A stretch of DNA of 53,168 nt, from NCBI GenBank assembly GCA_016928555.1, contig JAFGKM010000083.1:1-53168 (forward strand). The letters run 5' to 3'. This stretch comes from Candidatus Omnitrophota bacterium (GTDB lineage: Bacteria; Ratteibacteria; UBA8468; B48-G9; JAFGKM01). Below the pieces are notes generated by a model. It made no database searches. It was given only the letters and a program-made list of their open reading frames with translations, and had not been told where the DNA came from. This document shows positions 39,831 to 47,522 of the stretch, piece by piece. Made by a program: the position numbers and the translations under genes. How positions within the stretch are numbered: position 1 is the first letter of the stretch; every line of letters begins with the position of its first letter.

Positions 39831-40486
39831 TATCTCAACCCTTCAATGACACTCTTATAATCCCTGCCGTTAAAGACAAACGAGCCGGCTATGAGAATAT
39901 CTGCTCCGGCCTTCTTGACGATTTTCGCGGTCTCGCTGTTTATCCCGCCGTCAACGGAAATCTCAAAAGAGAGCTTCTCTTTTTCCCTTCTCTCCGCAAG
40001 TTGTTCAATCTTGGGAACAACCTCCCCCATAAAAGACTGCCCGCCGAATCCCGGATTGACGGTCATAACAAGAACCTGTTCCACGTCCGCAAGGTAAGGA
40101 TAGATTGTCTTTACGTCCGTGGGGGGATTTATCACCATGCAAACCTTTTTGCCTGCTTTATGGATTTCTGTAATTAAAGAATTCTGGTCAACCCTGCATT
40201 CTATGTGTATTCCTATGATATCTCCGCCGGCATCTGCAAATTCCTTCCAGTATTTATCCGGGCGGGAAATCATTAGGTGCGCCTCAAACGGCAAAGGGGA
40301 AAACCTTCTTATGGCTTTAATAACCATCGGCCCGAAGGTTATGTTCGGTACGAAATCCCCGTCCATAACATCGCAGTGTATAAAATCCGCTCCGGCTTCC
40401 GTAACCGCAACAACCTCCTCTCCCAGCCGGCTGAAATCCGCAGAAAGGAGCGACGGCGATATCTTCATTTTCTTCATTATTCCCAT
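39830..40486 (-). CDS. rpe: Ribulose-phosphate 3-epimerase
   Basis: A 218-residue TIM barrel interconverting ribulose 5-phosphate and xylulose 5-phosphate. ISPSLLSADFSRLGEEV, HCDVMDGDFVPNITFGP (His and Asp for metal and acid/base), FEAHLMISRP, TVNPGFGGQSF and EISVDGGIN complete the family set. The first ATG of the frame (40486) coincides with the predicted transcription start, so the message may be leaderless; ATGs at 40477 and 40468 are alternatives and no SD is seen. Confidence 0.95.
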   Translation of the reverse strand: MGIMKKMKISPSLLSADFSRLGEEVVAVTEAGADFIHCDVMDGDFVPNITFGPMVIKAIRRFSPLPFEAHLMISRPDKYWKEFADAGGDIIGIHIECRVDQNSLITEIHKAGKKVCMVINPPTDVKTIYPYLADVEQVLVMTVNPGFGGQSFMGEVVPKIEQLAERREKEKLSFEISVDGGINSETAKIVKKAGADILIAGSFVFNGRDYKSVIEGLR

Positions 40487-40492
40487 TATTTA

Positions 40493-40520
40493 AGTATATC
40501 AGGAACCGCCTTCTTGTCAA
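40493..40520 (-). promoter_or_regulatory. Sigma70 promoter of the rpe-hisD-PHP unit
   Basis: Minus strand TTGACA (40515-40520), 16-nt spacer, TATACT (40493-40498). Seven bases below the -10 is the A of the rpe ATG at 40486. Confidence 0.8.
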
Positions 40521-40714
40521 ACCTGCGTGCGTATGCATCTTTTCCAATACAAGATGGGACTGGAGGAATAACGAATCATGCTGAAAAGGATAGCTGTAAC
40601 GTACGAAGATAAATGACGCGACAGCGATATAAATCCAGATTAGTATTGCATCAATATTGCTAAATATTTCAATCGGACAGAAAAAATTTCAGAAAGAATC
40701 CAGATGCATCCCTG

Positions 40715-42025
40715 CTATTTTCTGTCAAGGTTGTACCAGTCAATCTTCCTTGTCAGGTACATAAAAACTGCGAGGATAACAAACAGCCCGATACTGCCTA
40801 TCAGCAATGAATAATCCTGCAGTTGCAGGATAATAAAGAAGAACGTGTAGAACACGGTAAGTATCAGCGCAATCAAAAACGTCAGCAATTTACTTAAAAG
40901 TATGCTCCTGGTGTAACCCGCAATTAACAAAATCGTGCTTACGCTTGCGATTAAATAGGCATTATTGAAAGAAACATGCTCCGAAAACGCCAGAAGAAGC
41001 GTATAGAAGATAACCAACGCGATTCCAATGAGAAGGTACTGGATGGGATGAAGAAGTTTTTTGTTCAACAACTCAATAATAAAGAAAGACAGGAACGTCA
41101 AAACAATAAACATGCTGGCGTATTTTGAGGTCCTCTCCGATTTCTGATATTCGTCCACCGGCACTAAAAGCTCGGTACCAAAAGCAGAGGATATAACCTG
41201 CTGTTGATACGTGCTTCCTATCCATTTCTGGGGATAGTCCCTGTTAAAATCAAGTATCTTCCATTCCGCATTGAACCCGCTCTCGTTAACCTCCCTTTTC
41301 TCCGGCAAAAATGCTCCTGTGAAACTCGGATTATTCCAGGAAGAGGACATCTTAACAACCGTTTTTTTGCCCACCGGAACAAAATTAACGGTCTTCCCAC
41401 CGTTAAGTTTTATATCCATGGCAAACTTAAATTGCGCCGAAGAAGCCCTTATCTCCGGCCGCACGCTGATTCCCGACGCAACCACTTCGTTGCCTCCCAC
41501 TCCCGGCTCGGCGGTCAACTCGCTGTCATTCCACATGATTTTTATAACTTCCTTCACGCCCCTTAAGCTGGAAATCCCCACAACAAGGCCGGCGTCTTTC
41601 CAGACGACGTCTTCCGGGGGTACGGATAAACTTTCAAAATCCGGCTTTATGAAATAACCGTCCAGATGCAACCGGGCGGCGTACACTACAACCTTGTAGA
41701 TGCCCCGGTATCTTATTTCAGGGTTAAGTTCACTCTTAACGGATAACTCCTCGGGTAGAAAATAGGCATTTTGCGTAATGGTTGTTAAAACACCTTTGTC
41801 GTCCTTCACCTTCTTGGTGAACGGGACGGTCAAGACAAGACCGGTGATTACCTGCTCGCCTCCCCACATATCGCTTATTTCCTGAATGACGTCTCGCTGT
41901 CTATGCTCCCTCTCCCTTATAAGTGACTTTATTGCGTTGGCGGGAACCAGCAGAAGCCCGATTAAAACCGCTATGGCAATCAACTTCAGTCCAGCTGAAT
42001 TCTTCCATTTATTGTCGCTCGTCAT
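40715..42025 (-). CDS. creD: CreD-family inner membrane protein
   Basis: 436 residues. Residues about 10-30 are a first membrane helix (GLKLIAIAVLIGLLLVPANAIKSLI), then RQRDVIQEISDMWGGEQVITGLVLTVPF, the conserved CreD opening of a large periplasmic beta-rich domain (about 40-290). LLNKKLLHPIQYLLIGIALVIFY begins five or so C-terminal helices. In enterobacteria CreD is part of the CreBC regulon and affects envelope integrity; no CreBC homologue is seen here. Own promoter and SD (GAAGGAGAG) upstream. The 228 nt between it and rpe show nothing further. Confidence 0.88.
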   Translation of the reverse strand: MTSDNKWKNSAGLKLIAIAVLIGLLLVPANAIKSLIREREHRQRDVIQEISDMWGGEQVITGLVLTVPFTKKVKDDKGVLTTITQNAYFLPEELSVKSELNPEIRYRGIYKVVVYAARLHLDGYFIKPDFESLSVPPEDVVWKDAGLVVGISSLRGVKEVIKIMWNDSELTAEPGVGGNEVVASGISVRPEIRASSAQFKFAMDIKLNGGKTVNFVPVGKKTVVKMSSSWNNPSFTGAFLPEKREVNESGFNAEWKILDFNRDYPQKWIGSTYQQQVISSAFGTELLVPVDEYQKSERTSKYASMFIVLTFLSFFIIELLNKKLLHPIQYLLIGIALVIFYTLLLAFSEHVSFNNAYLIASVSTILLIAGYTRSILLSKLLTFLIALILTVFYTFFFIILQLQDYSLLIGSIGLFVILAVFMYLTRKIDWYNLDRK

Positions 42026-42060
42026 GGTTTTTTCTCTCCTTCGCCCAGCCTTAATTTATC

Positions 42061-42088
42061 ATTTTACCCTGTTTTATCCCCCTGTCAA
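42061..42088 (-). promoter_or_regulatory. Sigma70 promoter of creD
   Basis: Minus strand TTGACA (42083-42088), 16-nt spacer, TAAAAT (42061-42066). Confidence 0.75.
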
Positions 42089-42133
42089 TTTAATCAAAGG
42101 AATCAGCTCCCGTCGTATCTTCTTTGTTTGACT

Positions 42134-42161
42134 TTGACTTTTCAATGTGAAGGGTTAAAAT
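42134..42161 (+). promoter_or_regulatory. Promoter of the nuclease-like orphan gene
   Basis: TTGACT (42134-42139), 16-nt spacer, TAAAAT (42156-42161), with a strong SD (AAGGAGGG) 3 nt before the ATG at 42210. Confidence 0.6.
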
Positions 42162-42209
42162 TAAACTGGAATTCCCATCGGCAGAATTTAAGAATGCACA
42201 AGGAGGGAC

Positions 42210-43529
42210 ATGAAAAAATTGAGATTTTTGAATGTTGGCTGTGGTTGGTTCTCCAACAAAGACAAAAATGTAATTGTTCATAATGCAAATGCAACAATAA
42301 CAACCTCTTTCTCGGATTATGATGTAGTAATTATCGATCCATTGTTCATCCCAAAGCAATTGTGGTTAGGAAGAGTAAAATATAATAATGGTAAATTATT
42401 CACGGATAGAGACAATGATGGAGGTTTGGGAAATTCTCTAATTTCCCTCTTTGAAACAAAGAGAGAAGAAACTAAAATACTAATAGAACAATCGGGAGGA
42501 AGAATAATATGCTTTGCGAGACTAATTAACTCCTCTCTTTATGTAGCAAGCAGGAATTTTCCCTCTGTATATTTGAACGAGTACAGCTGGTTGCCTGACT
42601 CTTATGAACCTTATTTTGATTCAAGAAAAGGGGAAACTGTTTCAGCGGTGGATAGCAAAAATCCCTTTTCCAATTATTTTGAGATTTTCAGCAACTCGAT
42701 AGATTTTGAGGTAGTTATTAGAAAGAAATACTTAATGGAAAAAATACTTGCAAGGAATAAAGGGAACGAAATTATTTCAGCTGAATTCCTAAAAGATAGT
42801 GGGAAGATAATATTCTTGCCACCACTCAAAAATTTCTCTGCCGTTGGAAATGCCTTGTCTGAAGTTATTACTAACTCTGCAAGAGAAAGTTTAGGATGGT
42901 CTCCATCTCTCACTATACCTGAATGGATTAGTACGTATAAACTCCCATCAGAAGAAAAAACTCAAAAAGAGAAAGACGATTTAGAAACGAAAAAAAGGGA
43001 AATGGAACAGTTGGAAAATGCTATATTAGAAAAAGAGAAAAAAATTGATATGTTTAAAAGTCTATTGTATGGACAGGGGAAGTTCGTATTAGAATCTGCA
43101 GTGAAAAGAGCGTTTAAGCTTGTTGGTTTTAATATCATCCCCGATGATAAATATGAAGTTGATTGTGATTTATACATAGAAGAGGATAAATATATAATCG
43201 TTGGAGAAATACAAGGAACGAAAAATCAGATAGACCAAAAAAAATATCGCCAACTTTTAGACTATGTAGAAGATTTACGACTCAAGAAAGAAAAAGAAGT
43301 GATGGGAATCCTTATAGGAAATGGTTTAATCGATACAGAACCAGAGAAACGCGGCGAACAGTTTACATCACATGCTATTAAAGGTTGTGAAAAACAGAGT
43401 TATTGTCGAATGACCACATTTGAACTTTTCAAGACTGTGAAGAAAATTCTTGATAAACCAGAAGATAACAAATTGAAAAATTCCATAAAACAAAAAATAA
43501 TTGATTGTAAAAGTGAATTCAAAGCATAA
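42210..43529 (+). CDS. Orphan protein with C-terminal PD-(D/E)XK-nuclease-like domain
   Basis: 439 residues, clearly AT-richer than its neighbours. N-terminal half (about 1-240) is alpha/beta, with SDYDVVIIDPLFI and EQSGGRIICFARL recalling a glutamine-amidotransferase-like or flavodoxin-like fold; I cannot assign it. Residues about 255-290 are a coiled coil. The C-terminal 150 residues run KFVLESAVKRAFKLVGFNI, DCDLYIEEDKYIIVGEIQGTKN, then RQLLDYVEDL and VMGILIGN. That order (helix Glu, Asp, Glu-x-Lys, helix) is restriction-endonuclease-like, except that the usual Glu-x-Lys reads Glu-x-Gln. A defence or DNA-damage role is inference. It stands alone with its own promoter beside a decayed MNT/HEPN pair. 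Confidence 0.65.
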   Translation: MKKLRFLNVGCGWFSNKDKNVIVHNANATITTSFSDYDVVIIDPLFIPKQLWLGRVKYNNGKLFTDRDNDGGLGNSLISLFETKREETKILIEQSGGRIICFARLINSSLYVASRNFPSVYLNEYSWLPDSYEPYFDSRKGETVSAVDSKNPFSNYFEIFSNSIDFEVVIRKKYLMEKILARNKGNEIISAEFLKDSGKIIFLPPLKNFSAVGNALSEVITNSARESLGWSPSLTIPEWISTYKLPSEEKTQKEKDDLETKKREMEQLENAILEKEKKIDMFKSLLYGQGKFVLESAVKRAFKLVGFNIIPDDKYEVDCDLYIEEDKYIIVGEIQGTKNQIDQKKYRQLLDYVEDLRLKKEKEVMGILIGNGLIDTEPEKRGEQFTSHAIKGCEKQSYCRMTTFELFKTVKKILDKPEDNKLKNSIKQKIIDCKSEFKA

Positions 43530-43542
43530 ATGGTAAAGAGAT

Positions 43543-43605
43543 TTAAAAAGAGTTTTTGATTGATGCGAGCAGTTCTGACGGGGGAGGGCCGAAGCGGTCG
43601 GTCAT
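43543..43605 (-). pseudogene. Second, diverged copy of the mfd 3' end
   Basis: Read on the minus strand: MTDRFGPPPSELLASIKNSF then TAA. The intact mfd gene ends MTDRFGPPPSALLSAIKKGS then TAA (44312-44250). A 27-bp stretch (43580-43606 versus 44287-44313) is identical but for one base; the rest differs but encodes similar residues. There is no upstream mfd sequence attached; a HEPN remnant lies directly before it. Confidence 0.75.
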
Positions 43606-43606
43606 C
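43580..43606. repeat. Direct repeat flanking the MNT/HEPN cassette (left)
   Basis: 27 bp, begins GGGGGAGGGCC, 26 of 27 bases identical to 44287-44313. The two enclose about 680 bp carrying the nucleotidyltransferase and the HEPN remnant. Confidence 0.8.
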
Positions 43607-43610
43607 AGAG

Positions 43611-43776
43611 TTAATCGCGTTCTTTAAGGATATTTTTTACTTCCTCTTTCAGTTGAGGCAATTTTTCTTTCGCTGTTTGCCAGACAATATCCCAGTTGAC
43701 CCCAAAATAAAAGTGGTTTTCTCCTGATTGCTTCCTGAATGTCAAACAGAAATTCCTTATCTGTCCTTTTAGACAT
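43611..43776 (-). pseudogene. Remnant of a HepT (HEPN, DUF86) toxin gene
   Basis: The first codons (43776 downwards) read MSKRTDKEFLFDIQEAIRR, the usual HepT start. In another frame the last 34 codons before TAA (43611) read HFYFGVNWDIVWQTAKEKL and on to ILKERD, the usual HepT end, next to where the Arg-Asn-x4-His active site should be. About 60 codons between them, including that site, are missing and the frames do not match. The start overlaps the MNT stop by 8 nt, as in intact MNT/HEPN operons. Confidence 0.8.
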
Positions 43777-44083
43777 AAGCAATGCTCCTTTTAATCTCCT
43801 CCTTTATTTGCTTTATTCTGATACTTTCAACGCCGGCAGGGGTTAAAATTTCTATCTTTCTGCCGAACAACTCTTCAAGAGAAGAAGAAAATCCCATGAA
43901 ATTATCAAAAGATGGGTTTTCAAACTCCACAAACAGGTCTATATCGCTTTTTGGCTTTTGCTCATTCCTGACAAAAGAACCAAAGAGTCCGATTTTTTTC
44001 ACACTGTATTTCAATAACAGCTCTCTGTTTTTGTCTAGAATCTCTATTATCTCTTTTTGCGATAAAGATTTTTGCTTTTTCAT
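43769..44083 (-). CDS. MNT-type nucleotidyltransferase (MntA antitoxin-like)
   Basis: About 104 residues. LFGSFVRNEQKPKSDIDLFVEF is the minimal nucleotidyltransferase motif (Gly-Ser, then Asp-x-Asp), and FGRKIEILTPAGVESI the third acidic strand region. In MNT/HEPN toxin-antitoxin pairs this enzyme AMPylates and silences the HepT ribonuclease. Here the toxin gene directly downstream is broken, so the antitoxin is an orphan. I start at the ATG before KKQKSLSQKEI; a longer frame from 44203 adds 40 unconserved residues. No good SD is seen. Confidence 0.85.
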   Translation of the reverse strand: MKKQKSLSQKEIIEILDKNRELLLKYSVKKIGLFGSFVRNEQKPKSDIDLFVEFENPSFDNFMGFSSSLEELFGRKIEILTPAGVESIRIKQIKEEIKRSIAYV

Positions 44084-44249
44084 GTTTGATGCCCCGTGCA
44101 ACCGTTGAAATTTCGACCACAATACTTTATTTCTGCAATATGGCAATATGTTACCATAGATACTATAACCTCTCAATTTTTTGTCATCAAATGCCCTGTA
44201 CAAAAAAAAGTGCTGCTTCCGGGTTGAAAACTTACCAATAGAAAGAATT

Positions 44250-47207
44250 TTAAGAACCCTTTTTGATTGCAGAGAGGAGGGCGGAGGGGGGAGGGCCGAA
44301 GCGGTCAGTCATCTCTTCAATCAGGGCTTTTGCATCCCCTTTGCCGGTTATGCCTGCTATGCGCTGGTAGAGGTAGAACCTCAATGAGGGATTCTGCACA
44401 TATTCCGAAGGGATGTTTGCCGCCATCTCCTTTGCCGCGGCAACGGGATGCCTGACACCTTTCATCTCCTCCATAATCTCCTTCCAGAACCGGCAGTAGA
44501 GATTAAAGCCCACCTGCTCCACAAAACCGTGCTGTTCCCTGCCCAGGATATTGCCCGCCCCGCGTATCTCAAGGTCTTTCAGGGCAACCCTGTACCCGCT
44601 TCCCGGCTTGCTCAATTCCTGAAGAGCGGAGAGCCGCTCCCTTGCTATATCCGTCAGAAGCGCCTCGCCGGGTATCAGGAAATAGGCATATGCCCTCCAT
44701 TTATACCTGCCGACTCTGCCCCGCAGCTGGTAAAGGTCGGAGAGTCCGAAGGTGTGCGCATTGTCAACTATGAGGGTGTTCGCCCTCGGGATGTCTATGC
44801 CGTTTTCCACGATGGTGGTGGCGACGAGCACGTCTATATCTCCGGATGAAAACCTCTTCATGATTGAGGCGAGTTTTTCCGGCTCCATCCTGCCGTGCGC
44901 AAACTCTATCCTCGGGGCGAAAGGGAGCATCTGCTTCAGCCTGTTTGTGACCTTTTCAATGTCGTATATGCGGTTGTGCAGATAGAAAACCTGCCCTTTC
45001 CTTTCCACTTCCCTCAACACGGCTTCCTTTATAAGTTTTTCGTTGTATCTGCCGGCATAGGTGATAACCGAAAGCCGCCCCTGCGGGGGAGTCTCTATCA
45101 TGCTTATATCCCTTAGGCCGGATACCGCCATGTAAAGGGTCCTCGGGATGGGAGTGGCGGTAAGAGTCAGCACGTCTATCTTCCTGAACATATTCTTTAT
45201 CTTCTCTTTGTGGACAACGCCGAACCTCTGCTCCTCGTCAACCATGAGAAGCCCGGGTTTGCTGAATTTCACGTCCGCCTGAAGCAGTCTGTGCGTCCCT
45301 ATGACGATGTCAACCTTACCCTTTGCAACGTCCGCAATTATCTCTTTCTGTTTAGACGGCTGAACCAGCCGTGAAAGCATCTCCACCCTTACGGGGAAAT
45401 CCGCAAACCGCTCTTTGAAGGTTAAAAAATGCTGTAAGGCAAGAACAGTAGTTGGCACCAGCACCACCGCCTGAGTCCCGCTGATTACCGCCTTGCATGC
45501 CGCCCTCAGAGCCACTTCCGTCTTGCCGTAACCCGAATCCCCGCAGACTATCCTGTCCATAATCCCGTCCGAGACCATATCTTCCTTAACCTCGTTTATT
45601 ACCCTTAACTGGTCATCTGTCTCGCGGTATATAAAACCGCCGTCAAATTCCCTCTGGAACTCCTCGTCGGGCAAAAACCCGAACCCTTTTTCTTTCTTTC
45701 GTTCCAGATAAAGAGCATAGAGGTCGCCGGCAAGGTCCCTGATGGCATTTTTCACCTTGTCCCGGACCTTCAGCCAGTTTTTGCCGGCCAGTACGGAGAG
45801 CCGGGGAGTCTCGGAACCTATGTACTTGTGAATAAGTTCCACCTGGTTTAACGGGACGTACAGTTTATCTCCGCCTTCATACTCAAGCACGGCAAACTCC
45901 TCTTTTTTCTCCGCTCCCCTGACCGCAACTTCCCGCATGCCCAGAAATCTTCCTATGCCTTCGTTGTAATGCACAACGTAGTCGCCTTCCTTTATGCCCG
46001 CGGAACTGCTAAGGGGCATGCTTTCGGCGTAAACCCTGCGTGACTGCCTTCTTGTCTTGTACCTTGAGAAAAGCTCGTCGTTGCTTAGAACCGTCAGGTT
46101 TGCTTCGGGGAAGGAAAAACCGGATGAAAGCATCCCTCTGAAAAACCCTGCGCAGCTTGTATCCGCCCCTTTTTCTTCAAGTATTTCCTTAAGGCGTTTC
46201 TCCTGCGCAGGGGTATCGGAGAATACGGCGAGCTTTTCCCCTTCAAAAGGGTTCCAGATAAAGGAGGAGTCCGACCTGAACCTGCCGGCTGGAGGGAAAA
46301 CGTTGAAAAGAAAACGGGGTCCTTTCACTTCCGGCGAAGGCAGTCCCTCCTGTAAAACAACGGCTCTTTCCATCGCCTTTTTGAAATCCTCTTCTTTGTA
46401 CAAACCCCTGTTTTCCAACTCTTTCAGCATGGGCGAGAGATAAAACCTGCCCGGCTCAATGAAAAAAAGAGCCGCTTCCTTCAATTGGGTTATCGCACCT
46501 GCGGATTCATGGCCGGCAAATGTCTCATTTAAGGGCAGGAGCATAAATCCCTGTATCTTCTCAAAGGAAATCTGGTTGGCGGGCTCAAACTTCCGAACGG
46601 AGTTTATCCTGTTGCCGAGAAATTCCACCCTAAGGGGAAACTGCGAATCCAGAGGAAAGACGTCCACTATCCCGCCGCGCCTTGCAAACTCCCCGGGCTC
46701 CTCGACAACCCCCGCCTCGTTATACCCGTAACCGAGAAGGCGCTCTATGAAAACATCCCGCCTGAGGGAACCGCCGGCATTAACGGACACGGCGCTTTTG
46801 CCGAATTCCTTCAGCTCGGGGATTTTCTTGAGGAGGGCGGCCGGCTGTGATACGATTATCAGGGGCTTTTTGGATGCGGCTATCTCCGTAAACGCCGTTA
46901 CTCGGTCGAACATAACCGCAGAGACGCTCTGCTCACTGCCTGAAAAAAACTCCGGGGAAGGGAGGTGCCTGACATTTTCTCCGCCGGAAAAACTTACAAT
47001 GTCCTGGAAAAACGTCTCGGCAGACTCTTCCTCCGGCAGAATAACCATAAAATTCTTGCGCACTTTTGCAAACATACACGCGAGCAGACAAGAAAAAAAA
47101 GAGGTTCCTGCCCCGCCGCTTACAAAATATTTCTCCCTTTTTCCCGTAAGATTGATTAAAGCCGGGAATTTCTCCGGCATTGAAGAGAAATCAAAGAATT
47201 CAAGCAT
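44250..47207 (-). CDS. mfd: Transcription-repair coupling factor, C-terminally short
   Basis: 985 residues against about 1,100-1,170 in most bacteria. The N-terminal UvrB-like domains are present (PEEESAETFFQDIV, EEPGEFARRGGIVDVFPL). The CarD-like RNA polymerase-interacting domain is at about 395-480 (EGDYVVHYNEGIGRFLG). The translocase has Walker A GDSGYGKTEVALRAA, DEEQ (VDEEQRFGV), TATPIPRTLYMA, and LVATTIVENGIDIPRANT; the YQLRGRVGR motif and relay helix region follow. The D7 domain starts (NIPSEYVQNPSLRFYLYQRIA) but stops soon after MTDRFGPPP, about 70 residues early, at the edge of the MNT/HEPN island. It starts 3 nt after xseB. Confidence 0.93.
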   Translation of the reverse strand: MLEFFDFSSMPEKFPALINLTGKREKYFVSGGAGTSFFSCLLACMFAKVRKNFMVILPEEESAETFFQDIVSFSGGENVRHLPSPEFFSGSEQSVSAVMFDRVTAFTEIAASKKPLIIVSQPAALLKKIPELKEFGKSAVSVNAGGSLRRDVFIERLLGYGYNEAGVVEEPGEFARRGGIVDVFPLDSQFPLRVEFLGNRINSVRKFEPANQISFEKIQGFMLLPLNETFAGHESAGAITQLKEAALFFIEPGRFYLSPMLKELENRGLYKEEDFKKAMERAVVLQEGLPSPEVKGPRFLFNVFPPAGRFRSDSSFIWNPFEGEKLAVFSDTPAQEKRLKEILEEKGADTSCAGFFRGMLSSGFSFPEANLTVLSNDELFSRYKTRRQSRRVYAESMPLSSSAGIKEGDYVVHYNEGIGRFLGMREVAVRGAEKKEEFAVLEYEGGDKLYVPLNQVELIHKYIGSETPRLSVLAGKNWLKVRDKVKNAIRDLAGDLYALYLERKKEKGFGFLPDEEFQREFDGGFIYRETDDQLRVINEVKEDMVSDGIMDRIVCGDSGYGKTEVALRAACKAVISGTQAVVLVPTTVLALQHFLTFKERFADFPVRVEMLSRLVQPSKQKEIIADVAKGKVDIVIGTHRLLQADVKFSKPGLLMVDEEQRFGVVHKEKIKNMFRKIDVLTLTATPIPRTLYMAVSGLRDISMIETPPQGRLSVITYAGRYNEKLIKEAVLREVERKGQVFYLHNRIYDIEKVTNRLKQMLPFAPRIEFAHGRMEPEKLASIMKRFSSGDIDVLVATTIVENGIDIPRANTLIVDNAHTFGLSDLYQLRGRVGRYKWRAYAYFLIPGEALLTDIARERLSALQELSKPGSGYRVALKDLEIRGAGNILGREQHGFVEQVGFNLYCRFWKEIMEEMKGVRHPVAAAKEMAANIPSEYVQNPSLRFYLYQRIAGITGKGDAKALIEEMTDRFGPPPSALLSAIKKGS
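44287..44313. repeat. Direct repeat flanking the MNT/HEPN cassette (right, inside mfd)
   Basis: Partner of 43580-43606; it encodes the MTDRFGPP part of the mfd end. Confidence 0.8.
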
Positions 47208-47210
47208 CGG

Positions 47211-47432
47211 TCACTCCTGCTCTTTTGCCTCCCCGTTTTCCTGAGCGGCAAGAACCTTGCGGACCTCGGCTTCCGTGTCCCGCAGTTTCTCCTTGCAGTA
47301 TTTTATCAGAAACGAAGCGCGCTTGACCTTCTCAAGCAGGTGGTCCACTTCAACGTCCTCCTCCTCTATCTCTTTTACTATTGATTCAATCTCGGCAGCC
47401 GCCTGCGAATAGGTAAGTTTTTTTTCCGCCAT
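47211..47432 (-). CDS. xseB: Exodeoxyribonuclease VII small subunit
   Basis: 73 residues: KKLTYSQAAAEIESIVKEIEE, VEVDHLLEKVKRASFLIKYC and KEKLRDTEAEVRKVL, the full-length XseB three-helix protein that binds XseA. SD AAAGGAG precedes the ATG at 47432; the frame upstream runs through a REP-like repeat. It lies between xseA and mfd. Confidence 0.92.
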   Translation of the reverse strand: MAEKKLTYSQAAAEIESIVKEIEEEDVEVDHLLEKVKRASFLIKYCKEKLRDTEAEVRKVLAAQENGEAKEQE

Positions 47433-47462
47433 TGTTTTTCTCCTTTGCTTTTGTTCAAAACA

Positions 47463-47513
47463 GTGCGATGAATCCGTCAGTCCGCCAACGCTTTGTGGCG
47501 GAGCACCGCTACA
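47463..47513 (-). repeat. Composite REP-like element
   Basis: GTGC...GCAC arms enclosing a CCGCCAACG...TGGCGG hairpin, tail CGCTACA. It is almost identical to 6077-6127, 41 kb away. Lies between xseB and xseA. Confidence 0.8.
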
Positions 47514-47522
47514 ATTCATTCT

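Noticed and set aside
43611-43776. HepT broken by a single sequencing error
   Set aside because: About 60 codons are missing, so a single base error cannot explain it.
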